DNA of 64,000 nt from Liolophura sinensis (Eukaryota; Mollusca; Polyplacophora; Chitonida; Chitonidae): positions 18,653,485 to 18,717,484 of the forward strand of contig NC_088296.1 in the NCBI RefSeq assembly GCF_032854445.1, written 5' to 3'. Below, one piece after another: positions 11,765 to 23,053 of the stretch (its first letter is position 1; each line of letters begins with the position of its first letter). Below the pieces are notes generated by a model that saw only the letters and a program-made list of their open reading frames with translations, searched no databases and was not told the DNA's origin. The position numbers were made by a program, and so were the translations under genes.

Positions 11765-12150
11765 TTAGTTAGTGATTTTTCTTCTTTTAGTGTTCATGCC
11801 TTTACAGCACTCAGGGCAGTACCACCTCCCTTTAGGAAGTAAACACTTCTTCAGCTTTAAGCAGTGGAGATGAAACCATTGATAATCACAATTCTCATGG
11901 TCACATCCTACCATGTCTTTATTGTTCTCTGTGTCATCTGGTTCTTGACAATAACAGTACACTTGGTATTCCACTTCAGCAGTGGCCAGGTTATTCACTG
12001 ACACACTGCTGCGCTCACCAAGTGGCATAGACGAGAGACGAGAGAAAAATTTCCCTATTAGTTCTGGCATCACTGCCATAGAGCTGTAAAGCGCCCACTT
12101 CTGAATCTGTAACACATTCTGCAGGAAGATTGGACTTTTGTTGCAGTCTC
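11765..12150 (-). CDS. PHD-finger protein, C-terminal exon (partial)
   Basis: The minus-strand frame contains a complete PHD finger: YCYC at the first cysteine pair, then CD-x4-C, WFH-x2-C and WYCPEC, the Cys4-His-Cys3 zinc-binding order. A basic end (TKRRKITN) and stop follow. Upstream, CRDC...FLQ and MPELIGKFF precede the finger; from memory this resembles the C-terminal part of uncharacterised animal proteins that join a YqaJ-like nuclease to a PHD finger, some carried by mobile elements. The 5' exon limit is uncertain: the frame opens at about 12150, or a CTGCAG acceptor puts the start at 12118. Earlier exons were not found. The matching B'-C interval lacks this block entirely. Confidence 0.55.
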
Positions 12151-12159
12151 TACAGCATC

Positions 12160-13255
12160 TGTTTCATTCGGCATAATCTTAAGTTTAATAGTGTCACACA
12201 TCTTCATAATATCACCGAAGTTTGCAGTCAACAAGTTCCTGTTTAGTGTGATCCTTAACACAGGAGGTTATAATTACATGAAATTCACTGTCAGTTGACA
12301 AAATTCATTCTTACATTTAAATCCTTTCAGTTATATTTAAATTAATGATAGCTAAACAAAATATATTTTATAATAGTTATTGAAGTTATACTATAATAGA
12401 AAAAAAATACTATCAAAAATAATCACATTCGAGGCTTGTGGACAGTTTTAAATGTCATCCTTAAAATTTATACCTAAATGAAGTAAATTGCACAAACCTT
12501 GGCAGTGTGTTAACAAAAGTATACGGCAACATCTCGCACCCAACCACAGATGAACTAATTGTAAGCCTCGGCACTCTTGTAGCATTTCAGCTGATCCAGT
12601 GAATATACACTTGTTGAATTTATCAGAAAGTTCACTATAGGTTACACTGGCCAACACGTTGACCTAGCGGCTCCAAAGGCTTTTATCAAGTGCGTTTGAC
12701 AACCAGCTCACATTTTTCATCATAAACACCACAAAAAGTTAGCAGTCACTACAGCATGAAAATGAAGCCTTGCGAAGAGTACCCATCCAATATGGCGGCC
12801 GATGTGTGGGGTGCCCGGATGTCTGTCACGTCGTCGTAGCTATGTATACCGGAGCGTTTTAGATGTCCTGTAAAGCGCAGGTGTTTTACATGTAGTTCAC
12901 TGGAAATACCATTGCCTTACACCAATATGACGTACGCACTGAGCCTGCCAATCGAGTAAAAATGTGTGTGTGGAAATATTGTAAACATTTGAAATGGTTT
13001 ATTTCTGCCATACCTGTATCATCATTTCTTAACTTTGTACAGCTATATATACTTGCACGTGCGAGTGACAACGTGCTGAATGCAAATGTGTCAACTTAGT
13101 GTTAGGCCTATAGATGCATTCAGGGAATAGACATTAAAATTAACTTTAAAGACAGTGCTCAATGGTTTTTCATCTGATATTAAGAAAAAGAGAAAGGTGA
13201 AGAGAATTTACATCAGAAAAAATATTTAATAAAACGCCTTCTCAACTTTCTGCAT
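12160..13255. other. A-B intergenic sequence without a recognised gene
   Basis: Short minus-strand frames exist (for example 12448-12657) but show no domain, and copies differ at random codon positions. Could include upstream exons of the PHD gene that I cannot identify. Confidence 0.4.
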
Positions 13256-13260
13256 TTTGT

Positions 13261-13314
13261 TATATTACAACTGCAGTTTTAAACTTCATGTTATTTTCAT
13301 GGAATATGAATTCT

Positions 13315-13408
<94 letters not shown>

Positions 13409-13424
13409 CTGCAGTTGTAATATA
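13261..13424. repeat. (TA)n microsatellite inside 19-bp inverted repeats
   Basis: A perfect 19-bp inverted repeat (13261-13279 and 13406-13424, containing CAACTGCAGTT / AACTGCAGTTG) encloses about 43 TA units. The A' copy at 43366-43510 has a shorter TA run. The structure could be a small MITE or a replication-slippage hairpin. Confidence 0.85.
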
Positions 13425-13884
13425 TATTTGATTTTCAGGTTAAACTGCCACCTTTTCTAAAAAACGTGCTCATCAATAGAATATCATGTGAAACATAAAT
13501 TTAATATACGGCATATTTACTTATCGGCTTCTTCTTTTACAAGAATAAACAGAACAATTTAGTGTTATTAATAGGCCTTTTAAATCAGGAAGTTATAAAT
13601 ATTCATGTTGTCTTTTGGAAAAATTGTCACTACATATCGGAGGCGTTGAGGCGGACACTAAAACTCCAGTACGTAGCCAATATTTTATTGAAGTGAATAC
13701 AGTCCGTATAATGCATTCAAAGAAGCTTTTTGTAAAGTTTTTAAGCAAACATTCACGTTAAAAATGTTACAGTACAGACGCTGGCCTGTATAGATAGGCG
13801 CGTGTACAGATTGTATAATATTTAGGTCATAAATAATGTAATATTACAGAAATATGTTTGAGGGCTTAACACAGACTTCCCCTT

Positions 13885-14140
13885 AACAAGAAGCATATTC
13901 CGTCTTCACGGTCTGTGTGTTTAGACTTTGAACTGTGATACAAACTGAACTATAAGGAGTTGTACGTGTTCGCTTACATGTCTTCCTAAGATCGCATCGG
14001 AACTCAAATCAACCGGATCGTGTCATCTATCTTCAGCTAACGAATATTTGGATTATCAACGTTCGAAAAGATCTGTAAGATCAACCGAAAAATTGCAAGA
14101 GTACGTGCAGCGCATGAGATACGGGTGTCCTGTTTTTACA
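13885..14140 (+). promoter_or_regulatory. shared upstream region of the B-type genes
   Basis: The segment from AAGAAGCATATTCCGTCTTC through GATCGCATCGGAACTCAAAT is conserved upstream of B, B' (43975-44215) and C (55677-55965); a short part also occurs upstream of A near 1551. Conservation in the non-coding flank of diverged paralogs suggests a promoter or 5' leader exon. No core promoter motif can be assigned. Confidence 0.35.
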
Positions 14141-14159
14141 TGCTGTGTGTGCGGCAGTC

Positions 14160-14845
14160 AGTGACAAGGCATAGCCTACAGCGTAGAGCGACACATGGTG
14201 TGCTGTTTGTTTTATTTGCTATGGTTGCTGCATTCAGTGAGAACATATAGCCTACAGCGCAGAGTGACATACTGTGTGCTGTTTTATGTATGAGTTTCTT
14301 CGTGAGACTAAGTTACCCTGTATAGTGCATGCTTTGTCTGAATGTTCAACACCATGTATATTTACAGGATATGATGACGACCGTACTGTGCTGCTTTCTG
14401 TCGTTGTCCTCTGTAGGAATGAATACGATCACATACAGGATTTGGTGAAATTCCGTAGAGTGCTGTTTTCTGTCCTTGTTCTCTTTGTGCTTTGTCTGAA
14501 TGTACAGCGCCATACATATTTACAGGATATGATGGCGTACCGTGCTGTGCTGTTTTCTGTTGTTGTCCTCTGTAGGAATGAATACGGTAGCATATAGGGT
14601 TTGTTGAAATTCCACACAGTGCTGTTTTCTCTCTTTGTTCTCTTTGTGCTTTGTCTGAATGTACAGCGCCATACAAATTTACAGGATATGATGACAACCG
14701 TACTGTGCTGTTTTCTGTTGTTGTCCTCTGTAGGAATGAGTACGGTAGCATATAGGATATGGTGAAATTCCGTACAGGGCTGTTTTTTGTCTTTGTTCTC
14801 TTTGTGCTTTGTCTGAATGTTCAACACCATGTATATTTACAGGAT
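14160..14845 (+). repeat. tandem array of signal-peptide-exon copies (B)
   Basis: A 158-bp unit repeats with GATATGATGAC anchors at 14368, 14526, 14685 and 14843. Each unit holds two half-copies of the signal-peptide exon: one reads MMTTVLCCF-type, the other VKFRRVLFSVLVLF-type. Most are preceded by TTTACAG, like the acceptor just before the real exon. Only the last copy (14846-14918) has the donor and phase needed. Older variants (ACATACTGTGTGCTG...) lie at 14170-14290. Confidence 0.8.
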
Positions 14846-17800
14846 ATGATGACGTACCGTGCTGTGCTGTTTGCCATCTGTACTTTCTTCTTGGGAATCA
14901 GTCTAGCTTCATCCCAGCGTAAGTGACGAAGACGGTTGATGTCGGGCACATGTGTAGGAAAAATATGCGTTTGATACATAGAGGTTATAAAATAAGTGTC
15001 TGATTATATCAATTTTATTATACGAGTGGTGTGATTTTCATTTGTTCGAGGAACAAAAGAAAATAACATCACAAGTTTAATAAATCTGGTGTAATGAATC
15101 ACGATTTGCATATCCTATTTATCCCATTATTTATTTTCATCTTCAAACTTGCAGAATGCAGCAAAACAGTGTCTACAATGTTTCAAAGGCCTTGATTTTG
15201 GTTCTGTTTTGCACTTTACCTGTGATGGTAGACGTAATGTTGAATCAAAGGTTCGCGAGAGCAACAATTTGGTTCACAAAGTAGTTTATACTTCACTTTG
15301 TTGGAGGCTGAGGAGGATTACATGTATAACAAATTTATTTATTTACTTATAAGATTATTTCACTTATACGACGGTGGCCAGCATTATGGTGAGATGAAAT
15401 CGGGTAGAATATATAATGAAATGTCAGTAAAAACATAGTTTGAAATCAGATACCAGTAAAACTGAATGCTGTCTAGAAAGCAATTCATAATCCTGATGTC
15501 TTTCAGCTGCGTTGAAATGGTCGGGTAGGTGTGGGAGGACAGCGTTGTTGCTGTAAATCGTGGAGTGTATGCGTCGAAGATTGTGATAGAACATCGGACT
15601 CATTTTCTTGTTACTTTAAAGGAAACTTGTGCGAAAACTTCACATGTGGTTACTTGACGAGATGTGGTAATACCACTGATGGTAAAGGTTTTCCCATCCT
15701 AACCTGTGTGTGCGAGAATGAAAACGAAGGCCAACATAAGGAAATCGTGGAGGGTAATAATGGATCGCTGCTGTACTGCAGAGGTTAGTTGATTTTTGGA
15801 AAATTATTCTTCAAGGTGGAGAAAATATAAAAATTACAATTTCATATGAAAGAATTTGAAGCATTGGTTGTAAATATGGTCTTTTATATTTCTTTCGTGA
15901 AAGAAAGCCATTTTTGAAATAATTTTATATCGTGGGTATTTGGGATCATTTCTTGGTATATATTTTCTTTGCATAACAATGTTCTAAATGAACATGTAAT
16001 ACATATTATAAAACATTATTGGTGCGAGTTTGTCTCTCAGCTAAAAGATGTGCTCAACGTGAATTTTAATCACATTAATATTTTTAATATGTTCATAAAT
16101 TTGATCGTAACAAATATTTGGGTATAAAGAACAAATATACTGGCAAATAAATATATTGGACATGCATCATATCCTTTTTAGAACATTATTATACAAAGAT
16201 AAATACCAAGAGGTGGTCCTAAACAAAATTACTCTCAAATACCCTATTATCGACTAGGAGCATAATATTAAAAACAACATTTGTAAATGTCTTTTCACTC
16301 TTATTCATTTGATATCTGCATCACTTTTATGCTTTCAATTCAAGCCTACTCATGCAGCCCCCCCTCCCCCCCTCCACTCCCGGGCGTATGCGGATGGTTG
16401 TGGGTTTCCCTCGGGGTCTGCCTGATTTTCTCCCACTGTAATGCTGGCCGCCGACGTATAAGTGAAACATTCTTGACTATGGTGTAACACATTAATCAAA
16501 TAAATAAAAAATATAATGTTTATGCTTTCTTCTTCAGTAAATAATATTTGTTTATTTATTTAATTGGTGTTTGATGTTGTATCCAAGAATATTTCACTTA
16601 TATGACGGCGGCCAGCATTATGGTGGGTGGAAAACGAGCAGAGCCCGGGGGAAACCCACGACCATCCTCAGGTTGCTGGCAAACCTGCCCACATTCGGCC
16701 GGAAAGGAGGCCAGCATGAGCTGGACTTGAACTCACAGCGACCGCATTGGTGAGAGACTCCTGGGTCATTACGCTACGCTAGCCCCCTAACCAACTGAGC
16801 CACGGAGGCGCCCAGTAAATAATATACATGTATAATTGCTCAGATTCCCTCGTCATAATCTTTAGTCTTGGTGACAATAAGCCCTTGACGACACTGGTGT
16901 GGAAGTTTGCTTGGAAACAAAAGTCACGGCTATCGTATTCAAGTGAATAAATCTTGAGTAAGGTGTTAAGCAGTAAATAAATTCGTCATGTTTAAGAATT
17001 AAAACTTATTAAATTTGTGGAAACGTTAAGATGGTGTTCCCATAATAAAATATTGTAATGAAGAAAAGGTTTCTCTCATGATAATATTATATTGATTTCA
17101 TTGTTCCCCTTGTATTGCGGCATTTTTTATCCGTCTTGTGTATTGGGGAAGAAAATTGGACAAAGACCTCTTATTTTCGTCAGGTGTCTATATATTTTTG
17201 ATTTGATTGGTGTTTTACGCCGTACTCAAGAATATATCATTTATAAGACGGCGGCCAGGATTATTGTGGGAGGAGACCGGAGGGAGTCCAGAGGGAAACC
17301 GACGACCATCTGGTAGACCTATCCTCGTACGGCCGGAGAGGAAGCCAGTAAGTGCTGTACTTGAACTTACAGCGACCGCATTGGCGGAAAGGCTTCTGGG
17401 TCATTACGCCGCGCTGGCGTGCTATTCACCCTCGACCACGTAGGCCTCACAAGTGTCTATAGGTTAACCCCATATGAACAGATGATGGGATACATGTAGG
17501 CATTGAAAGGCTGTTCACTTTGTTAATGCCAAGGATATGTGAATTATGTAATTTTTTCTCTCAGAATACTGCTCTCCTGAAAATAGGGCTTGTAAAGAGA
17601 ATACGACATGTAGAGAAATTTCCGGGAACCTCTCCATATGTCTCTGTGACCAGTGGTTTGGAAGGTCAGCTATTGGACACTGTCATGGTAAGTAATGATT
17701 GATTTATTTATCTGATTAGTGTTTTACGCCGTACTCAAGAATATTTCACTTAAACGAGGGCGGCATTATGGTGGGAAGAAACTGGTAGGTAATGAGTTCT

Positions 17801-20800
17801 GATCATTATATGACTGTATGTCAAATGTAACACTAGACCAAACGTATCAAACAGTATACCACAGAAAGTTTTTTGTGATATAACTCAATTAACCGAGATA
17901 TCGGTTGTGTAGTGCTGCCGTTTTCACTGATGAGATTTACAGCACAGAGTATTGTGATCCACTCGCAATATTTACACCATAGAGTATGGTGATTTTGTTT
18001 CAATTGGCACAAAGTATGGTGTTTTGAACTAAGTGACACAGATTATTGTGTTTGAACTAACTGACACAGAGCATGGTGTTTTGAACAAAATAGCACAGAG
18101 TATGGTGTTAACATTTCTGTTGGGAACTACACATGTGACTGTGAGGACTGGTTTACATCAATAATAGGTTTCATAGTGTAACGGATTTCCACCGCTCTTT
18201 TAGAGGAAGTTCGCGTCTAGAGACGACTTACCGAAGGCATGTAAGTCGCCCCGCCCTAGCCATTATACTCCAACGGGTCAACCAGTCGTTGCCTTATCGA
18301 GTGGAAGTTACGACTTCCTCTTTGAAAGTCCTAGGTGTGACTCGATCAAGGATTAATCCTGGATCTACCACTAACGAAGCGGACGCTCTACCAACTGTGC
18401 TATCCGGGCAGGTAAAAACTGTTCTGGCTTTTAACCCTATGACTGTGGGGTACGAGGGACGCGACATCGGCAACCGACTCCCTCATTAGAATTTTATTTG
18501 TAGAGTCGATATAAACACGTCGATAAAAATGCCTGTGATTGCTTAGGTCTGTTTCCATCGCTCTTCGGAAATAACTTATATTATTTGTTGTCATTTCTTT
18601 TATCTGATTAGATCCGTCGGGATAGTCTGTTTTCCACATAAATACCGGGTCATTGATTTCTGACTATATCAGAGATTTTTGGTAATAAATCGATTAGCAC
18701 AAAATTAATCCAATTTATGTTTTTAATCAGTCTAATTTTAGAATAGCGCAAATAATTGTACCTTTTATAAAATGCCAGCCTTGCCTGTGCACGTGCTGCT
18801 TTCCAAAATGGATAATAGTTCCTAATAAATCAATAGCGCTGGTGACATTATAACTGTTTCGTATTATAACTGTTGCGTATTGCAGATGTTGACGAATGTG
18901 TGGGCAATCCCAGCATATGTGGACAGCACGGAGTGTGTACAACAACAGTCGGGAACTACACCTGTGATTGTGAGGAAGGGTTTACGTCAGGAGAGGACTA
19001 CAGACAAGGTTGTGTTGCCGGTAAGCCAGGTATTTTTGCTCCATGATTACCACTGACAATCTTTACAACATGAATGTATGACAGTGTTCTTCCGAGTGAT
19101 GGGCTTTGTAAGCTAGGGAATGGCTTTCGTGTTTCCAAGCATGAGATTTTTATAAAATAGCTGTGTAGTGCTGCCGTTTTCACTGATGAGATTTACAGCA
19201 CAGAGTATTGTGATCCACTCGCAAGATTTACACCACAGAGTATGGTGATTTTGTTTCAATTGGCACAAAGTATGGTGTTTTGAACTAACTGACACAGATT
19301 ATTGTGTTTTGAACTAACTGACACAGAGTATGGTGTTTTGAACTAAATAGCACAGAGTATGGTGTTAACATTTCTGTTGGGAACTACACATGTGACTGTG
19401 AGGACTGGTTTACATCAATAATAGGTTTCACCGTTCTTACTGGATGTGGGGGTCTTTCTAACTGGTACAGTCGTCATATGACTAAAAAACTGTTAAGTGC
19501 CAGGTTTAATTCCAAGCGCTCACTGACTAACTGGTACGGTTGTTTGTTGCTATGACATTTTTAGTAAAACCCGGGTTCATGCCTTGTTGCTATTTTAGCA
19601 AGGTGTTTATTCTGTAGTCAAGAATAATTTTCATCATAACACGAAGCTATATTCAAATTCAAAACAGCTGGACTGGAACATGCAAAGCCGCGCCCATAGA
19701 AGATGAGACATGTCCTATCGACTCGTCGAAATACAGCAAGTGAGATGAAAATAGGACAGGCCTATTTCATACGATGCGCATGGACTATTTTCATTCGATT
19801 TATAAGGCTCCGCTAGAGTCAAAGAGTTAACTCTACAGTTGCATCGTGTGAACAAGGTTTGCACGTAAAACCTTTGCTGGGCCCTCAGCCATGTTTCTAT
19901 CTATTCTGGATTTGGAATTTATCCAGTACAAATGACCTTAGTATATGCATCGGTCAAAGCAAACTCAGTACAAATGTTTGAACAGACTTATGCTTTTTTT
20001 CTCGTTATTTTTTATTTTTACCCGAGCCTTATATTTAATTTTTTTTATTGGATTTGTGTTTTACGCCGTAAGATTATTTCACCTACACGACGGCGGCCAA
20101 CATTTACGACGTGAGGAAACTGGGCAAATCCCAAGACCATCCGCAGGTTGCTGTAAACCTTCACACGTTTGTCCCAAGAGGAAACCAGCATGAGCCGGAC
20201 TAGAACTCAAAGCAACCGCATTGGTGAGAGGCCCCTGGGTCATTAAAGCTTTATAAGTGGATGTTTTTTTACTGTAGTGTACAAAGTAAGCAAACTTACA
20301 TGTAGATGTCTATTGCTCTTTTGTACATGCAGTACCCAAACCTACCGACCCCCAAGTACTTCGTGCGGCAGCCGGCGTGGCGAGCACTGTACTGCTGATT
20401 GTGATCGTCATAGTCATAAGTATCGTTGTTTGGTAAGTGAAAATAACGCTCTTCGGCATTACAGGATTAAAACTAGAGCCGCTTCAACAGTGATAGTTGG
20501 CAAATGGTAACACTTTACCGGTGAAATCCGGTTTACCTCAGTTTGGGCTATTTCCTTGGGATAATTGTTCATAAAAAAAATCCTTGATTTCCTTTGAGTC
20601 ATTTTTTTAGTTGATGTTTTCCGCCTCACTCAAGAATATTTCACGTATACGTGCACTACGGGGATAAGTAATCAACTAATACTGGAAAATAGTGACTCTT
20701 TATTTAGAAGTTAGAAGTTGTAACTTGTAACTTCAAACTACAATCAGTTACTTATTCTAGTGTGAAGTTACAAGTTACAAGTTCAACTTGTACCTTCTAA

Positions 20801-21913
20801 CTAATATAGACACATTTACTTATTTATTTGATTTGTGTTTTACTGCGTGGTCAAAAATATTTTTTCAGCTACTGTATACGGAATTATAATTCTAGGAAAT
20901 CCAGAACCCTGGGGAAACCCACAAGCATACGCAGGTTTCTGACAGACTAGTATTGATTTTAAATGGGCTAAACAATGTTCAATCTGTCAGTAAGACAAGA
21001 AATTACGATGTTAAGGAGCAATCGAACTTCTACCCTAAAAGAAACTAGTACATCTTATATGCATTCAGCACGGACATTGAATTGTCTCGATGAAAATAAT
21101 AATGGTGCAAAAATTGGGTTTAGTTAAAAAGGAAAAACATGGTATGAAATTTTACTTTTTCAATAAGACATGTCTGAATTTTCAAACACTACAATACCTT
21201 TATTCATTTCACACAATGTCAAGCGCACACGAAAAATGACGTCATAAAGCACAAAAGAAGATCTGATTTGTTTGTTCACTAAAGTATAGCAAGAATTTGA
21301 CAAGAATACATAAGCCATATAAGGCCGTTGTTGAACTTGATCAGCTGAAAAACTATATTGTAGGAAAAAGAAGACGAACAGAAGTTCACCGGAGTTAGAG
21401 GAGCAAAGCAATGAGATTTCAGATCCACGCCATAGAAGTAGCGACAATACTGTTTTGCCACCATTGGAATACGACGTACCCAGCACTTCTCGTGCGGTGG
21501 ATATCGTCCCTACCGTCGGCAGAGGTTCCTACGGCTACCTTAATATGGAGAACTTGTCTCGGGAACAGTATGAGAATGTCACCAGCCGGGGTCGGTCCCA
21601 TGATTTAGCTAGGAATACGGAAGATGGGTCTAAGGCTTCGTACGTATCGATGAAGGCTATGATTCAGGACAGCAGTTCACTCGGTAACGAGAGCTATGAA
21701 AATGTGAGAAAAGTAAAGATACCAAATCCGGAACAAAATTGTGACGACCAATTAACGGCCAATGAAATTGCTAACGGTATGGCCGAGAATTCGCTAGAGG
21801 GAAGCTTTTACGCGAATGATGTGTCGGGAGGATTGTATATCAATACCGGGAACCCTATAGGCAGAAACAAAAGGCAGCCATTAAAACACTGGCGAAATAG
21901 GAATAGGGAATAG
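14846..21913 (+). CDS. gene B: three-EGF single-pass receptor with phosphotyrosine-motif tail
   Basis: Exons 14846-14918, 15622-15783, 17565-17687, 18886-19020, 20333-20432 and 21364-21913 total 1143 nt (380 aa), phases 1,1,1,1,2. The start is the first of two adjacent ATGs; B' keeps only the second (equivalent to 14849), so that one may be used. Signal peptide: MMTYRAVLFAICTFF. The EGF2 exon is unusual: LSICLCDQWF replaces the FRCLCDQGF of B' and C, losing a conserved glycine but keeping six cysteines. The calcium-binding EGF has T in place of N at the hydroxylation position (CTTTVGNYTC). The TM helix matches gene A. The tail is shorter after the TM (KKKTNRSSP) and carries YLNM-x7-YENV, YVSM, YENV, YAND and YINT. 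YLNM adds a second YxxM motif. Presumed membrane receptor; ligand unknown. Confidence 0.78.
15153..15300 (+). pseudogene. EGF1-like exon relic in intron 1
   Basis: Follows an acceptor-like AAACTTGCAG and contains FTC plus scattered cysteine codons, but has stops in the frame needed for phase 1. The C copy (57300-57430) reads DFTCGGRPAV, close to FTCGYLTRC of EGF1. B' copy at 46233-46380. Weak similarity. Confidence 0.3.
16337..16507 (+). mobile_element. SINE family 1, 3' half, intron 2 of B
   Basis: C-rich junction then GCGGATGGTTGTGGGTTTCC to CACATTAATCAAATAAATAAA. Shared with C (59331-59513) but deleted in B'. Confidence 0.8.
16548..16812 (-). mobile_element. near full-length SINE family 1, intron 2 of B
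   Basis: From the TTTATTTATTTAATTGGTG tail to the head GAGCCACGGAGGCGCC. Not present in B' or C at this place, so a later insertion. Confidence 0.85.
17197..17449 (-). mobile_element. diverged SINE family 1, intron 2 of B
   Basis: Starts TTTGATTGGTGTTTTACGCC, ends CACGTAGGCCTCA. Same copy in C at 59930-60152; only its right part remains in B' (47455-47555). Confidence 0.8.
17695..17790 (-). mobile_element. SINE family 1 tail fragment, intron 3 of B
   Basis: TTATTTATCTGATTAGTG to GCGGCATTATGGTGGGAAG, starting 8 bases after the EGF2 donor. Absent from B' and C. Confidence 0.7.
17905..18175 (+). repeat. partial duplicate of intron 4 sequence inside intron 3 of B
   Basis: The run from TGTGTAGTGCTGCCGTTTTC through the CACAGAGTATGGTG minisatellite to the EGF fossil ([10 protein letters not shown]) repeats what lies at 19163-19432. 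It shows an internal duplication around the calcium-binding EGF exon. Confidence 0.75.
18178..18415 (-). mobile_element. SINE family 2 partial copy, intron 3 of B
   Basis: From ACGGATTTCCACCGCTCTTT to the tRNA-like end CAACTGTGCTATCCGGG. The usual 3' end is missing and its left boundary joins the EGF fossil directly, suggesting it sits at a recombination junction. Confidence 0.75.
19180..19432 (+). repeat. minisatellite and EGF exon fossil, intron 4 of B
   Basis: Units of CACAGAGTATGGTG type, followed at 19375-19432 by a readable fragment [13 protein letters not shown] that ends without a usable donor. It is the best preserved of the fossil calcium-binding EGF pieces. Confidence 0.7.
20048..20248 (-). 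mobile_element. truncated SINE family 1 before the TM exon of B
   Basis: Same insertion as at 7206 in gene A, but keeps more of the head side (GAGGAAACCAGCATGAGCCG). Confidence 0.8.
20709..20802. repeat. hairpin-forming inverted repeat, last intron of B
   Basis: Arms AGAAGTTGTAACTTGTAACT and its near-complement enclose a 26-nt spacer at 20737-20762 that is inverted compared with gene A. Confidence 0.9.
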
Positions 21914-22110
21914 GAGGATAGGGAATAGGGAAAATATTCACTGTGGAGTCGCCGGTTTTAGGTCTGAGAGGTTGACAAGATCTAACTAAGAAGATCGATA
22001 TTACTAGAGTCTAAGGATAGAGCCTAAGACATATTGAGAGAACGGACAACATAATGTGAATAACTTTAATATATCTTTTTATTTCCTTATGCTTAATGTG
22101 TACATAATAT

Positions 22111-22116
22111 AATAAA
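22111..22116 (+). terminator. polyadenylation signal of gene B
   Basis: AATAAA about 200 bp after the stop at 21913, at the position conserved with A. Confidence 0.7.
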
Positions 22117-22195
22117 TGACTTACGTCATAGACAGTAAAACCACGAGCAGCGACGACGGTGTGATAATTGGCATAAATGGTCACATGTAACCGGT

Positions 22196-22270
22196 GGAGT
22201 GAGTGAGTGAGTGCTTTGGGTTTAACGTCATACTTAACAATTTTTCAGTCATATGACGATGACGTAACCG
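22196..22270 (-). mobile_element. SINE family 2 3'-end fragment after gene B
   Basis: Same fragment as at 9358. Confidence 0.65.
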
Positions 22271-22359
22271 CTGGAATACGAACCGAATTTTAGGGTTTTG
22301 TTCTCAGTGTGCGTGTAAATGTTTCACTAGCAGCAAATTATACATTTTTAGAATGATTG

Positions 22360-22640
22360 CTTAAGACTTATACACGAATCATCCAGACGGTGTGTGTGAC
22401 ACTAAAGCTTGGCAGCCTAGAGAATTCAAGACTCAATTCACCTGCCGGCACGTATTTGACCAGATCAGTCGCTGACGGACACGACTTGGAAGTTTTCACC
22501 ACCATCTACTCCACTTGTCAGATTTGGCCATCAAATAAAGAAACAAGATGTCTCTATCATAGAAAAGGACAATCGATTCTTTGAGAAAGGAAGCCATCTG
22601 TGTGAAAGCTAAGAATTCTCACTAAACAGAAACAGTGACC
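22360..22640 (-). pseudogene. frameshifted copy of the unknown minus-strand exon
   Basis: Matches 9511-9791 but lacks 8 bases (GTGTAAAG on the plus strand) and has an added G, breaking the frame kept in A, A' and B'. Confidence 0.4.
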
Positions 22641-23053
22641 AGCAGCTTTAGCATTCACTTACATGGAGCAAAGGCTTCAAAAAACTGAAACAATAATCTA
22701 ATTTATTCTGGTTTGAACCTTGAACTCTAGGCCACACACTACAACAGACCATGCTTTACAGATTCAATCCTTGTTATGATTTTGTAATCTGTTATTGTTA
22801 TTTTACATATGTATGTTGATAATGTGACTGTACATTCAGCACTTTCTCTGCTAATGACACTTTGGCGAGTGTCACAACGTAAGGTGTATCCGTCATGTAA
22901 GGCGAAATCACGATTTAGGGGAAGATTTGCAGATTATCGGATTGACTTGTGTTCACGTGTCGCTCCTGTCATTTCGAACGAAATTCACGTTGAGAAGAGG
23001 GATTTCTCATAAACTATATCCCAGAAAATTGCTTAAATATATATCCGGTTGAT

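Noticed and set aside
13317-13402. Open frame of alternating Y and I
   Set aside because: Translation of the (TA)n microsatellite.
14274-14597. 107-codon plus-strand frame across the leader array
   Set aside because: Read-through of tandem signal-peptide-exon copies, some out of their own frame; minus-strand frames there are mirror artefacts.
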